A stretch of DNA of 64,000 bases, from contig NZ_JADOUS010000004.1 in assembly GCF_015752045.1 (NCBI RefSeq), positions 124,001 to 188,000 of the forward strand, given 5' to 3'. The position numbers and the translations under genes are program-made. Numbering within the stretch: position 1 is the stretch's first letter; every line of letters starts with the position of its first letter. This DNA is from Arthrobacter_D sp015752045. GTDB lineage: Bacteria; Actinomycetota; Actinomycetes; Actinomycetales; Micrococcaceae. The notes below the pieces were generated by a model that saw only the letters and a program-made list of their open reading frames with translations, had not been told where the DNA came from and searched no databases. This document shows, piece by piece, positions 1 through 8,900 of this stretch.

Positions 1-1
1 T

Positions 2-1660
2 GAGCCCGGCATCTTCAAGGACGGCAGGACGCCGTCGCCCACCGCCGCCTTCGAGCCCTTCCTCGACGGTTCGCGCCTCGAGGTCGTCGGGACGGCCAAG
101 CGCGGGGTGACGGGAACCCGCATCAGGTACTGGGCCGACCGCCAGATCTTCACGCCTGACGCGACCTTCTCGTACGAGGAACTGCAGACCCGGGCACGCC
201 AGACGTCGTTCCTGGTGCCGGGCCTGCGCATCACCCTCCGCGACGAGCGGAGGCTCCCCGGCACGCCGGCGGAGTCCGGACCCGTGGAGGAGGTCTTCCA
301 GCACGACGGCGGCATCTCCGAATACGCCGAATTCCTGGCCCTCGACACCGCGGTCACGGATGTCTGGCGCATCCACGGATCGGGTCGGTTCAAGGAGTCC
401 GTGCCCGTCCTCGACGAGCGCGGCCACAGCCAGATGGCGGAGGTGGAGCGCGACTGCGAGGTGGACATCGCGCTGCGCTGGGGCATCGGCTACGAGACGA
501 CGGTCCGCAGCTACGTCAACATCATCGCGACACCCAAGGGCGGCACGCATCAGAGCGGGTTCGAGCAGGCGATCCTGAAGACCTTCCGCAAGGTGATCGA
601 GACCAACGCGCGCAAGCTCAAGGCCGGCAACGACAAGATCGAGAAGGACGACGTCTTCGCCGGACTGACGGCCGTCCTCACGGTGCGCCTCGCGGAGCCC
701 CAGTTCGAGGGCCAGACCAAGGAGATTCTCGGGACCTCCGCCGTCAGGGCGATCGTCGCCAGGGTCGTCGAGAAGGAGCTGCAGGCGAGACTCTCCTCCT
801 CTGCGCGGAACGACAAGGCGCAGTCGGCGCTGCTGCTGGAGAAGGTCGTCGCGGAGATGAAGTCCCGCATCTCGGCGCGCGTCCACAAGGAGACACAGCG
901 TCGCAAGAACGCACTCGAGACGTCCACCATGCCGGCCAAGCTCGCGGACTGCCGGATCGACGACGCCGAGCGGTCGGAGCTCTTCATCGTCGAGGGTGAC
1001 AGTGCGCTCGGTACGGCGAAGAACGCCCGCTCGTCCGACTACCAGGCGCTGCTGCCGATCCGCGGCAAGATCCTCAACGTGCAGAAGGCGTCGGTGGGGG
1101 ACATGCTGTCCAATGCCGAGTGTGCCGCCCTCATCCAGGTCGTCGGGGCGGGCTCGGGGCGGAGCTTCCAGCTGGACGCGCGACGGTACGGCAAGGTCAT
1201 CCTGATGACCGATGCCGACGTCGACGGCGCCCACATCCGGACGCTGCTCCTCACCCTCTTCTTCCGGTACATGCGCCCGCTGGTGGAGGCCGGGCGGGTC
1301 TATGCCGCCGTCCCTCCGCTGCACCGGGTCGAGGTGATCAACGGGGGATCCAAGGCCAACGAGATGATCTACACCTATTCCGAGGCGGAGCTCACGCGGC
1401 TCCTCGCGACCATGGAGAAGCAGGGGAAGCGGTACAAGTCGCCGATCCAGCGCTACAAGGGGCTCGGGGAGATGGACGCGGACCAGCTCGCGGAGACGAC
1501 CATGGACCCGCGCCACCGGACGCTGCGGCGCGTGCGCATCCAGGAGGCCGAATCCGCCGAACGCGTCTTCAACCTGCTGATGGGCAGCGACGTCGCGCCC
1601 CGCAAGGACTTCATCGTCGCGGGCGCGGCATCCCTCGACCGGGATCGCATCGACGCCTGA
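2..1660 (+). CDS. parE: DNA topoisomerase IV subunit B (5' truncated by window edge)
   Basis: ATPase/strand-passage subunit of a type II topoisomerase that acts with the ParC-like protein at 19553-22150 to decatenate chromosomes. The frame is already open at base 2, so the N-terminal GHKL ATPase domain lies mostly outside the window; 552 residues are visible. The TOPRIM domain shows EGDSALGTAK near base 990 and the metal-binding DADVDGAH near base 1212. The C-terminal QRYKGLGEMD motif lies near base 1450. The SALGTAK variant of the usual GyrB SAGGSAK, and the unlinked A subunit, favour ParE over GyrB. This is family reasoning; I did not compare it with the organism's gyrB. It converges on the M56 gene with only seven bases between stops. 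Confidence 0.9.
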   Translation, partial: EPGIFKDGRTPSPTAAFEPFLDGSRLEVVGTAKRGVTGTRIRYWADRQIFTPDATFSYEELQTRARQTSFLVPGLRITLRDERRLPGTPAESGPVEEVFQHDGGISEYAEFLALDTAVTDVWRIHGSGRFKESVPVLDERGHSQMAEVERDCEVDIALRWGIGYETTVRSYVNIIATPKGGTHQSGFEQAILKTFRKVIETNARKLKAGNDKIEKDDVFAGLTAVLTVRLAEPQFEGQTKEILGTSAVRAIVARVVEKELQARLSSSARNDKAQSALLLEKVVAEMKSRISARVHKETQRRKNALETSTMPAKLADCRIDDAERSELFIVEGDSALGTAKNARSSDYQALLPIRGKILNVQKASVGDMLSNAECAALIQVVGAGSGRSFQLDARRYGKVILMTDADVDGAHIRTLLLTLFFRYMRPLVEAGRVYAAVPPLHRVEVINGGSKANEMIYTYSEAELTRLLATMEKQGKRYKSPIQRYKGLGEMDADQLAETTMDPRHRTLRRVRIQEAESAERVFNLLMGSDVAPRKDFIVAGAASLDRDRIDA

Positions 1661-1667
1661 CGGGCGC

Positions 1668-2660
1668 TCAGCCGAGCAGTTCGGGTGCCACCAGGAGCAG
1701 CGGGGGAATCACCAGGAGCAGGCCGGCGGAGGACAGGGCCAGCGCCTGCTGGATCCTGCTGAGGGGCGGCAGCGGAGTGAGCAGCCGGCGCAGGCGTTGC
1801 GCCGTCGACGACACATCGGCGGTCCCGCCGGTCACCGCCCTGGCGGTCGTCAGGGGGATACCGCTCTGGTCGGCCAGGGCGTCGTCGAGCGCATCCGGTG
1901 TCGACGGCGGAGCCCCCGCACCCACGATGGCGATCGCGCGGACCAGCGTCGGCTCGTCCACGTGGCGCAGGGCCTCGTCATCGGCGAGCATCTCGATCAG
2001 TTCGCTCACGGCCTGCTGGGCGAGCCGGGAGGTGGGCAGCCAGGGCAGCGCCGCCCGCCAGGCGGCGAAGGCCCACAGCAGCAGATGGTGGCGCTGGTGC
2101 AGGTGTGCGCTCTCGTGGGTGAGGACGGCGTCGAGCTCCGCCTGGCTGAGCAGGTCCATCAGCCCGTCCGACATGACGGTGACGGAGCGTGCACCGCCCG
2201 GCAGGCAGTAGGCGACCGGCGCCGGGTGCTTGATGACGAGCGTCGCGGGCTGGCCGGCCGCGGGGGAGCTGAGCAGGGTGAGCATGTCCCGGTGGCGCCG
2301 ACGCTGCCGGTGGATGCGCACGAACGTCAGGGCCAGCGTGAAGATGAGGTGCCCGAAGAGGAGGATCGCGGCGCTGATCGCGAAGACGTGGATGACGCCG
2401 AGCGATTCGGCCGACCCGTCATCGAGCAGGATGTCCAGGAATGCCGCCGACGCCACGACGAGATTGTCGCCGAGGGGTTCGAGGCCCCACACCAGCATGG
2501 CGCCGATCATGGACAGTCCGCCGGCGAGCGCTATCGACTGCCACAGCACCATGGCCGTGAACGGCGCCCTCGCCGGCCAGTCGGCACGCGAGAGAGCGAT
2601 GGGTGCGGGCCACGCGAGGATGATCGCGAGAGCCGCGAGCAGGTAGGAGGCCCAGAACAC
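1668..2660 (-). CDS. M56 family membrane metallopeptidase (BlaR1-like)
   Basis: A 330-residue integral membrane protein with about four hydrophobic segments and a zinc-peptidase HESAH (HExxH) motif at residues 182-186, as in the BlaR1/MecR1 peptidase domain. It lacks a C-terminal penicillin-binding sensor domain, so beta-lactam sensing is not implied. It starts at GTG 2660, eight bases after the stop of the BlaI-type repressor on the same strand. The two form the usual repressor-plus-peptidase pair in which the peptidase, directly or through another protease, relieves repression. The signal is unknown. Divergence from the cytochrome bd operon suggests a respiratory or redox signal, which is inference. 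Confidence 0.85.
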   Translation of the reverse strand: MFWASYLLAALAIILAWPAPIALSRADWPARAPFTAMVLWQSIALAGGLSMIGAMLVWGLEPLGDNLVVASAAFLDILLDDGSAESLGVIHVFAISAAILLFGHLIFTLALTFVRIHRQRRRHRDMLTLLSSPAAGQPATLVIKHPAPVAYCLPGGARSVTVMSDGLMDLLSQAELDAVLTHESAHLHQRHHLLLWAFAAWRAALPWLPTSRLAQQAVSELIEMLADDEALRHVDEPTLVRAIAIVGAGAPPSTPDALDDALADQSGIPLTTARAVTGGTADVSSTAQRLRRLLTPLPPLSRIQQALALSSAGLLLVIPPLLLVAPELLG

Positions 2661-2668
2661 GGGGCGGG

Positions 2669-3037
2669 TCAGCTGCCGCCGAGCAGCTTGCGCAGGGTCT
2701 GGGCTTCGGCTTCCGATACGCTGCCGATGAAGCGGGCGAGGACGGCTTCGCGGTCCGGTGCGGTCACGAGCACTTCATGCATGAGCTCCGCCGTGTGGTC
2801 CTCACGGCTTGTGACCGACATGTACCGGTGCGGGCGGCTGTCGCGCTCCCGCGTGACGAGGCCCTTCTTCTCCAGCCGCGAGAGCACGGTGAGGACCGTC
2901 GTCACGGCCAGTTCGCGTCCTACCTCCCCGAACGGCGCCTCGGCGATGGCATCCCGCAGCTCGTTGGCGGTCATTGCCTCCGGCATCGTCCACAGCAGGT
3001 CCATCACTGTGCGTTCCAGGTCTCCGAGCGTTGCCAT
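2669..3037 (-). CDS. BlaI/MecI/CopY family transcriptional repressor
   Basis: A 122-residue winged-helix repressor. The N-terminal part (MATLGDLERTVMDLLW) and the block TVLTVLSRLEKKGLVTRE match the BlaI/MecI recognition-helix region, and the C-terminal half is the short dimerisation domain. The start is ATG 3037, preceded on the minus strand by GAAGGAAAG. The frame stays open upstream to 4111, but that part is an antisense shadow of cydA. Three 17-bp inverted repeats lie between this gene and cydA and are the obvious operators, so the repressor probably controls itself, the M56 gene and the cyd operon. The mycobacterial homologue pair is known to affect respiratory genes, which supports the inference. 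Confidence 0.92.
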   Translation of the reverse strand: MATLGDLERTVMDLLWTMPEAMTANELRDAIAEAPFGEVGRELAVTTVLTVLSRLEKKGLVTRERDSRPHRYMSVTSREDHTAELMHEVLVTAPDREAVLARFIGSVSEAEAQTLRKLLGGS

Positions 3038-3148
3038 GTTCTTTCCTTCAATCAATCGCGATCCGCGTCCATCGGGGGGCGGGGATGCACTTCCATGAGG
3101 GGAGTGCTGAAGCGTGGTACCTCCAACGTACAACCTCTGAGCGAACAA

Positions 3149-3165
3149 TTCTACCCTGCGTAGAA
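3149..3165. promoter_or_regulatory. Inverted repeat 1, candidate BlaI operator
   Basis: TTCTAC-5-GTAGAA, a perfect 6-bp dyad with a 5-bp spacer. It is the first of three copies between the divergent blaI-type gene and cydA. BlaI/MecI proteins bind dyads built on TACA/TGTA-like half sites, and the CTAC/GTAG arms here resemble them. Confidence 0.75.
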
Positions 3166-3180
3166 GAGTCCCCGTACTTG

Positions 3181-3197
3181 TTCTACGATACGTAGAA
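3181..3197. promoter_or_regulatory. Inverted repeat 2, candidate BlaI operator
   Basis: Second copy of TTCTAC-5-GTAGAA, with its centre 32 bp from copy 1 (about three helical turns). The arms are identical while the 5-bp spacer differs, as expected for a protein-binding site under selection rather than a recent duplication. Confidence 0.75.
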
Positions 3198-3204
3198 GAA
3201 CGTT

Positions 3205-3221
3205 TTCTACAATCCGTAGAA
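3205..3221. promoter_or_regulatory. Inverted repeat 3, candidate BlaI operator
   Basis: Third copy of TTCTAC-5-GTAGAA, with its centre 24 bp from copy 2. It ends 41 bases before the cydA start codon, so a bound repressor would sit at or just downstream of a cydA promoter. Confidence 0.75.
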
Positions 3222-3262
3222 GTTCCGTCGTCACCGACGCGAAGCACTGCTGGAAGGGCCCG

Positions 3263-4837
3263 ATGGAAGCCTTGGAGATTGCCCGATGGCAATTCGGAAT
3301 CACGACGGTCTACCACTTCATCATGGTCCCCCTGACCATCGGGCTCGGGCTGCTCGTGGCCGTCATGCAGACCCTGTGGTACTGCACAGGCAAGGAGCAC
3401 TACCTCCGGATGACGAAGTTCTGGGGGAAGCTCTTCCTCATCAACTTCATCGTGGGCGTCGCCACGGGCCTGGTGCAGGAGTTCCAGTTCGGCATGGCGT
3501 GGAGTGAGTACAGCCGTTTCGTCGGCGACGTGTTCGGAGCGCCGCTCGCCATGGAGGCGCTCCTGGCCTTCTTCGTCGAGTCCACCTTCCTCGGCCTGTG
3601 GATTTTCGGCTGGGGACGGCTTCCGCGCCTCGTCCACCTGCTCTCGCTCTGGACCGCCGTGCTCGCCTCCGTCTTCTCCGCCTACTTCATCCTCGTCGCG
3701 AACTCCTGGATGCAGCATCCGGTCGGCGTGGAGATGGTCGACGGCAGGCCCGTCATGGTGGATGCCTGGGCGGTCTTCACCAACAACACGGCGCTGGTCG
3801 CCTTCCCCCACACCCTCTTCGGCTGCCTCGCCGTCGCCGGTGCCTTCCTCCTCGGCATCAGCTGGTACCACCTGTGGAAGCGGCGCCACGACGGGCTGGA
3901 CACGATCGGCCCGGACGGGAAGGTCCTCGTCGGTGACGGCGGCGGTGCGCGGGACGCGGCGGATCACACCGTGTGGCTCCGCTCGGCACGGGCCGGCGCC
4001 GTCGTCGCCATGATCGCGTTCGCCGGCACGGGCATCACCGGCGACCTGCAGGGCAAGCTCATGTTCGACCAGCAGCCCATGAAGATGGCGGCCGCCGAAG
4101 CGGCCTGCCACGACGGCACGGGTTTCTCGATCCTGTCCGTCGGCAACCTCGGCGCACAGAGCTGTGACGACATCACCGCGGTCATCGAGGTGCCGGGAGT
4201 GCTGTCCTTCCTCGCCAACGGCGACTTCACGACCGAGGTCAAGGGCGTCAACACCCTGCTGCCCGAGTACCAGGAGAAGTACGGCACCTACCTGCCGGAC
4301 GATCCGATGTACGGGGACCTGGCGGGGGCGGAGATCGACTACCTGCCGGTCATGGAGGTCACCTACTGGGGCTTCCGCATCATGATCGGGTTCGGGGCGA
4401 TCGCCGCGGCGGCGGCCGCCGCCGCCCTGTGGGTCCTGCGGAAGGGAACCGTCCCGGGATCGCGCTGGCTGATGCGGCTGGCGGTCTTCGGGATCCTCGC
4501 CCCGTTCGGGGCGAACATCGCGGGCTGGGTCTTCACGGAGATGGGTCGGCAGCCCTTCGTCGTCGCGCCGAATCCGGACGCGAGCGGCATCGACGGCGTC
4601 TTCATGTTCACGGCAGCTGCGGTCTCACCCGGCGTGTCGCTCCCCGAACTGGTCACCTCGCTCGTCCTGCTGACCCTGGTGTACGCCGTCCTCCTCGTCG
4701 TGGAGGTGAAGCTGCTCTTCACCTATGTCCGCGGCGGCACCGCCTCCGCGATGCCCGAGCTCGCCCACCCGGACGGCGACCCCGGGGCCGACGGCGGCAG
4801 GAAGGACGACGGCGATGTCCTCGCGTTCGCGTACTGA
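3263..4837 (+). CDS. cydA: Cytochrome bd quinol oxidase subunit I
   Basis: Subunit I (524 residues) of the high-oxygen-affinity terminal oxidase, which binds hemes b558, b595 and d and the quinol site in the plasma membrane. Visible landmarks are the N-terminal heme-ligand histidine in TVYHFIMVPLTIG (His18), the acidic helix MEALLAFFVEST, and the heme-ligand methionine region WGFRIMIGFG. The region between them is short, which suggests the short-Q-loop class. It is the first gene of a cydA-cydB-cydDC operon, 66 bases before cydB. Three candidate BlaI operators lie upstream. Start ATG 3263 follows a GGAAGG-type ribosome site. Confidence 0.97.
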   Translation: MEALEIARWQFGITTVYHFIMVPLTIGLGLLVAVMQTLWYCTGKEHYLRMTKFWGKLFLINFIVGVATGLVQEFQFGMAWSEYSRFVGDVFGAPLAMEALLAFFVESTFLGLWIFGWGRLPRLVHLLSLWTAVLASVFSAYFILVANSWMQHPVGVEMVDGRPVMVDAWAVFTNNTALVAFPHTLFGCLAVAGAFLLGISWYHLWKRRHDGLDTIGPDGKVLVGDGGGARDAADHTVWLRSARAGAVVAMIAFAGTGITGDLQGKLMFDQQPMKMAAAEAACHDGTGFSILSVGNLGAQSCDDITAVIEVPGVLSFLANGDFTTEVKGVNTLLPEYQEKYGTYLPDDPMYGDLAGAEIDYLPVMEVTYWGFRIMIGFGAIAAAAAAAALWVLRKGTVPGSRWLMRLAVFGILAPFGANIAGWVFTEMGRQPFVVAPNPDASGIDGVFMFTAAAVSPGVSLPELVTSLVLLTLVYAVLLVVEVKLLFTYVRGGTASAMPELAHPDGDPGADGGRKDDGDVLAFAY

Positions 4838-4903
4838 CCGGCCCGCCGGGCCCGACGGGCACCCCGATCCCCAATCCCCATCGACCACCCGGAAGGTTCC
4901 CCG

Positions 4904-5926
4904 ATGACCGAGGCCCTGCCCACCATCTGGTTCGTCCTGATCGCCGTGCTGTGGTCCGGCTACCTCTTCCTCGAGGGCTTCGACCTCGGGGTGGGGATGC
5001 TGATGAAGCTCATGGCCCGCAACGACACCCAGCGGCGCGTGCTGCTCAACACCGTGGGCCCGGTGTGGGACGGGAACGAGGTCTGGCTCGTCACGGCGGT
5101 GGGCGCCACCTTCGCCGCCTTCCCCTACTGGTACGCCTCCCTGCTGTCCGCGCTCTACCTGCCGTTGCTGCTCGTCCTCCTCGGCCTGATCTTCCGCGCC
5201 GTCGGGTTCGAGTGGCGTGGCAAGCGGCACAGCGACACCTGGCGCAACGGCTGGGACTGGGCCATCGCGCTCGGATCGTTCGCCGCCGCAGCCGGGATCG
5301 GCGCGGCGCTCGCCCTGACCACCACGGGCCTGCCGCTCGACGCGAACGGCGACCGCGTGGGCGGCGCCTTCTCGTGGGCCACCCTGCCCGCCCTCCTCGG
5401 TGCCGCCGCCGTCGTGCTGTTCTGCCTCGTCCACGCCGCCGCGTTCCTCGCCCTCAAGACCGACGGCGGAGTGCGCGCGCAGGCGGACCGCCTGTTCCGG
5501 CGGCTCCTGCCCGTCGCGATGCTCCCGTTCCTCGCGTGGGCGCTCCTCGTCCAGCTCGACACGGGATCGGTGCTCACCTGGCTCGCCGTGGTCGTCGCCG
5601 TCGGCGCCCTGAGCGCTGCCTACCGCTTCTCGTCGGTGGGCCGTGACGGCCGCGCCTTCGCAGCACTGGGTCTCGGGATGCTGGCGCTGGTCGGGTCGAT
5701 CTTCGGCGCCGTGTTCCCCGTGGTCCTCCCGTCGACCATCGATCCCGCCTTCGACCTAACGGTGCAGAACGCCTCGTCCTCGCCCTACACGCTCGGCCTG
5801 ATGAGCGTCGTCGCCTGCTTCGGAGTGCCCCTCGTCCTGGCGTACCAGGCGTGGACCTACTGGGTCTTCCGGCGGCGGGTCTCGGAGTCCAGCATCCCGG
5901 CGGTGCACGCCGTCACCGCACTGTGA
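4904..5926 (+). CDS. cydB: Cytochrome bd quinol oxidase subunit II
   Basis: Subunit II (340 residues), a multi-pass membrane protein that packs against CydA. The N-terminal block WFVLIAVLWSGYLFLEGFDLGVG and the motif NTVGPVWDGNEVWL are family signatures. The stop codon overlaps the GTG start of cydDC (GTGA at 5923-5926), which implies translational coupling. Length is normal for the family. Confidence 0.97.
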   Translation: MTEALPTIWFVLIAVLWSGYLFLEGFDLGVGMLMKLMARNDTQRRVLLNTVGPVWDGNEVWLVTAVGATFAAFPYWYASLLSALYLPLLLVLLGLIFRAVGFEWRGKRHSDTWRNGWDWAIALGSFAAAAGIGAALALTTTGLPLDANGDRVGGAFSWATLPALLGAAAVVLFCLVHAAAFLALKTDGGVRAQADRLFRRLLPVAMLPFLAWALLVQLDTGSVLTWLAVVVAVGALSAAYRFSSVGRDGRAFAALGLGMLALVGSIFGAVFPVVLPSTIDPAFDLTVQNASSSPYTLGLMSVVACFGVPLVLAYQAWTYWVFRRRVSESSIPAVHAVTAL

Positions 5927-8900
5927 GCGGCTCCGTCCGGACCGACGTTCCCCGGCAGGATGCCGGCAGCACACCCACGACACGGGAGGAGGCCGGCGTC
6001 GCCCGGACCGACGGCCGGCGCGTCTCCCCGCTGACCACGCTGAGGGCAGGAGGGCCCGCGGGCGGCGCAGGGTCGACGACGGCGCTGTACCTCCTCGGCG
6101 TCCTCGCCGCCGTCCGCGCCGCAGGTCTGGTGCTCCTGGCGCAGGCCCTCGCACTCGGCATCGGATCCCTCGCCGCCGGGTCGCTGGACGTCCGCGGCGT
6201 GCTGCTGCAGGGAATCCTCGGTGTCGGGCTGCGCACCATCGCGGCGTGGGGACAGGACGCGACCGCCGCCCGCCTGGCCCTCGGAACCCGGGAGCGGATG
6301 CGGGAGGCGGCGCTCCTGCGCCTGCTCGACGACGGCGGCACCACGCGTGCCGCGGCCGGCGGCGGTACAGGCTCCCTCGCGGTGCTCCTCACCCGCGGGC
6401 TCGACGGGATCGACAAGTACTACACGCAGTACCTACCCGCGCTCGTCACGTGCGCCGTGGTCCCGCTGCTCATCGGGGCACGCATCCTCGCCGCCGACTG
6501 GGTCAGCGCGCTCGTCATCCTCCTCACGGTGCCGCTCGTGCCCGTGTTCATGGTGCTGATCGGCCTCCACACCCGGGAACACACGCAGCAGGCCTCCACC
6601 GCACTGGGCCGCCTGTCCGACCACCTGCTCGAACTCGCGAGAGGACTCCCCGTCCTCGTGGGGCTCGGCCGCGCCGGGGAACAGACCCGGGCCCTCCGTG
6701 AGATCGCCGGCACCTACACCTCGCGCACCATGACGACCCTCCGCACGGTCTTCCTGTCCTCCCTCGCCCTCGAGCTCATCAGCACCATCTCGGTGGCCGT
6801 CGTCGCGGTCTTCGCGGGCGTGCGCCTGATCCACGGGGACCTAAGCCTCGAGACCGCGCTGATCGCCCTCATCCTCGCGCCCGAATGCTACGGCCCACTG
6901 CGCGACGTCGGTGCGGCCCACCACGCCAGCGAGGACGGTGAGGAGGCAGGGGCCCGCGTCCGTGCGGTGACCGACGCCCCCGCCTCCCCGCCGGAGGACC
7001 TGCTGGTGCGCGTCCCGCCGGCCGACGGCACGTCCGGGGATCGGCCGGACGGCATCCGGGTCGATGACCTCACCGCCCGGTACGACGGCGTCCTCGAGCC
7101 GGTCGTCGCCGGCGTCTCCTTCGTGCTCGAACCCGGCACCGTCACAGCGCTCGGGGGCCCGAGCGGCTCCGGGAAGTCCACCCTGATGCGGGCCCTGGCC
7201 GGGGGAGCGGCCGTCCCTCCCGGGCTCCGCCTCGCGGGCCGTGTGGTGGGGCTCCGGCGCGACGCGGTTGCCTGGGTCCCGCAGCATCCCGAACTCCTGA
7301 TGACGACCGTCCGCGCCGAACTCGCGCTCTATGCAGGGCTCCCTCCGGAGTCACCCATCCTCGACGCCCAGCTCGCCGCCGTCGGCGCCGCCGGCCTCGC
7401 GGACCGAAGCAGCACGGAGCTGAGCCCCGGCGAACTGCGGCGCGTCGCCGTCGCACGTGCCCTGCTGCGAGCGCAGGATCCGTCGGTCACCCTCCTCCTC
7501 CTCGACGAGCCGACCGCCCACGTGGACGACGACGCGTCCCGCGCCATCCGGTCAGCCGTGAGGGCGCGCCGGACCGGGCTGACCGTCCTCCTGATCGCAC
7601 ACGACGACGAGACAGCGCGCCTGGCGTCGGGCGAGGTGCGCCTGACAGGGATGCCGTCACGCGCCGGCGCGACGGCATCCGAGTCCTCCCCGATGGCGGA
7701 GATGCCGGCCGACCACGCGCCGGCTGATCTCCCCTCGGGAGCCCCGCTCACCACGCGGACCGGCGCCGTCCCCGGGACCACCGCCGTCGGACCCGCCCCT
7801 GCGGGACCCGCTGCGGCGTCGCGGCTCCACTCGGCCCGCGACGTGCTCCTGCTGGTCCGGCCGTGGGACCGGCGGTTCCTCGCCGCCGCCGCACTCGGGC
7901 TCGGCGCTTCGGTGTTCGCCGTCGCCCTGACCGCACTCAGTGGCTGGCTGATCGTGCGGGCGGCCGAGCAGCCGCCCATCCTGTACCTGCTCACCGCGAT
8001 CGTCGGGGTCCGCTTCTTCGGCATCGGCCGCTCCCTCCTGCGGTACGAGGAACGCCTCTGGCTGCACCGCGCCGTGTTCCACCGCGCGGACGACACGCGG
8101 CTGCGGCTGTGGACCGGGCTGCTGGGCACCGGACGCTCGTGGCGCACGATCGCCCGAGGGTCCGGGGGCATCGAGCGGCTGGTCGGAGACATCGACGAGC
8201 TCCGGGACCTGTCCTCGCGAGCCCTGCTCCCGTTCGTCGTCTCGGCGCTGACCGGCGCCGCCGCGCTCGTCACCGCGGCCGTGCTGCACCCCGCCGCCCT
8301 CGGGTGGCAGACCCTGTCCGTCGTCGCGGCCCTCGTGGTCGCACCCGCCGTCGCCGTGATCCGCGAACAGGCCGCGGGCGCCGCCGCCGTCCGGCTGCGC
8401 GCACAGGGCCTCGAACGCGTCACGGGCCTGCTGCGTGCCGCCCCCGATCTCCGGGTGAACGGCGTCCACCGGCCCGCGCTCGCCGAGACCCGTGAGCTCG
8501 CGGGATCGGTCGCGGCGGCGGCCCGGCGCTCGGCCTCGGCGGCGGGCACGTCGACGGCCGTGATCGTCGCCGCCTGCTGCACCGCATCCCTCGGCATCCT
8601 CATCGGTGCCGGCGGCCTTCCGGCCGACCTCGCAGCCGTCCTGGTGCTCATGCAGCTCGCGCTGATCGAGCCGTTCGTCGCCGGAACGTCCGCCGTCCAG
8701 CACTGGGGTCCGCTGGCAGCCGTGACACGCCGGATCGTCCCGCACCTCAGTCCCGCCGGCTGGGAGGAGGACCTGCAGCAGACCGGCGGCGGGCGCGATG
8801 GCCGCCCGGCGCACTCCGCCGTGCTCCGCCGTGCCAGCATCGGCTACGAGCCCGGCCGGCCCGTGGTCGCCGGCCTGGACCTCGAGCTGGCGCCCGCGCG

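Noticed and set aside
2669..3037. Beta-lactam resistance regulator
   Set aside because: No beta-lactamase or penicillin-binding sensor domain nearby; the context is cytochrome bd.
3038..4111. Long minus-strand frame continuing the BlaI-type gene through cydA
   Set aside because: Antisense shadow of cydA created by high GC; the conserved repressor begins at 3037 with a good ribosome site.
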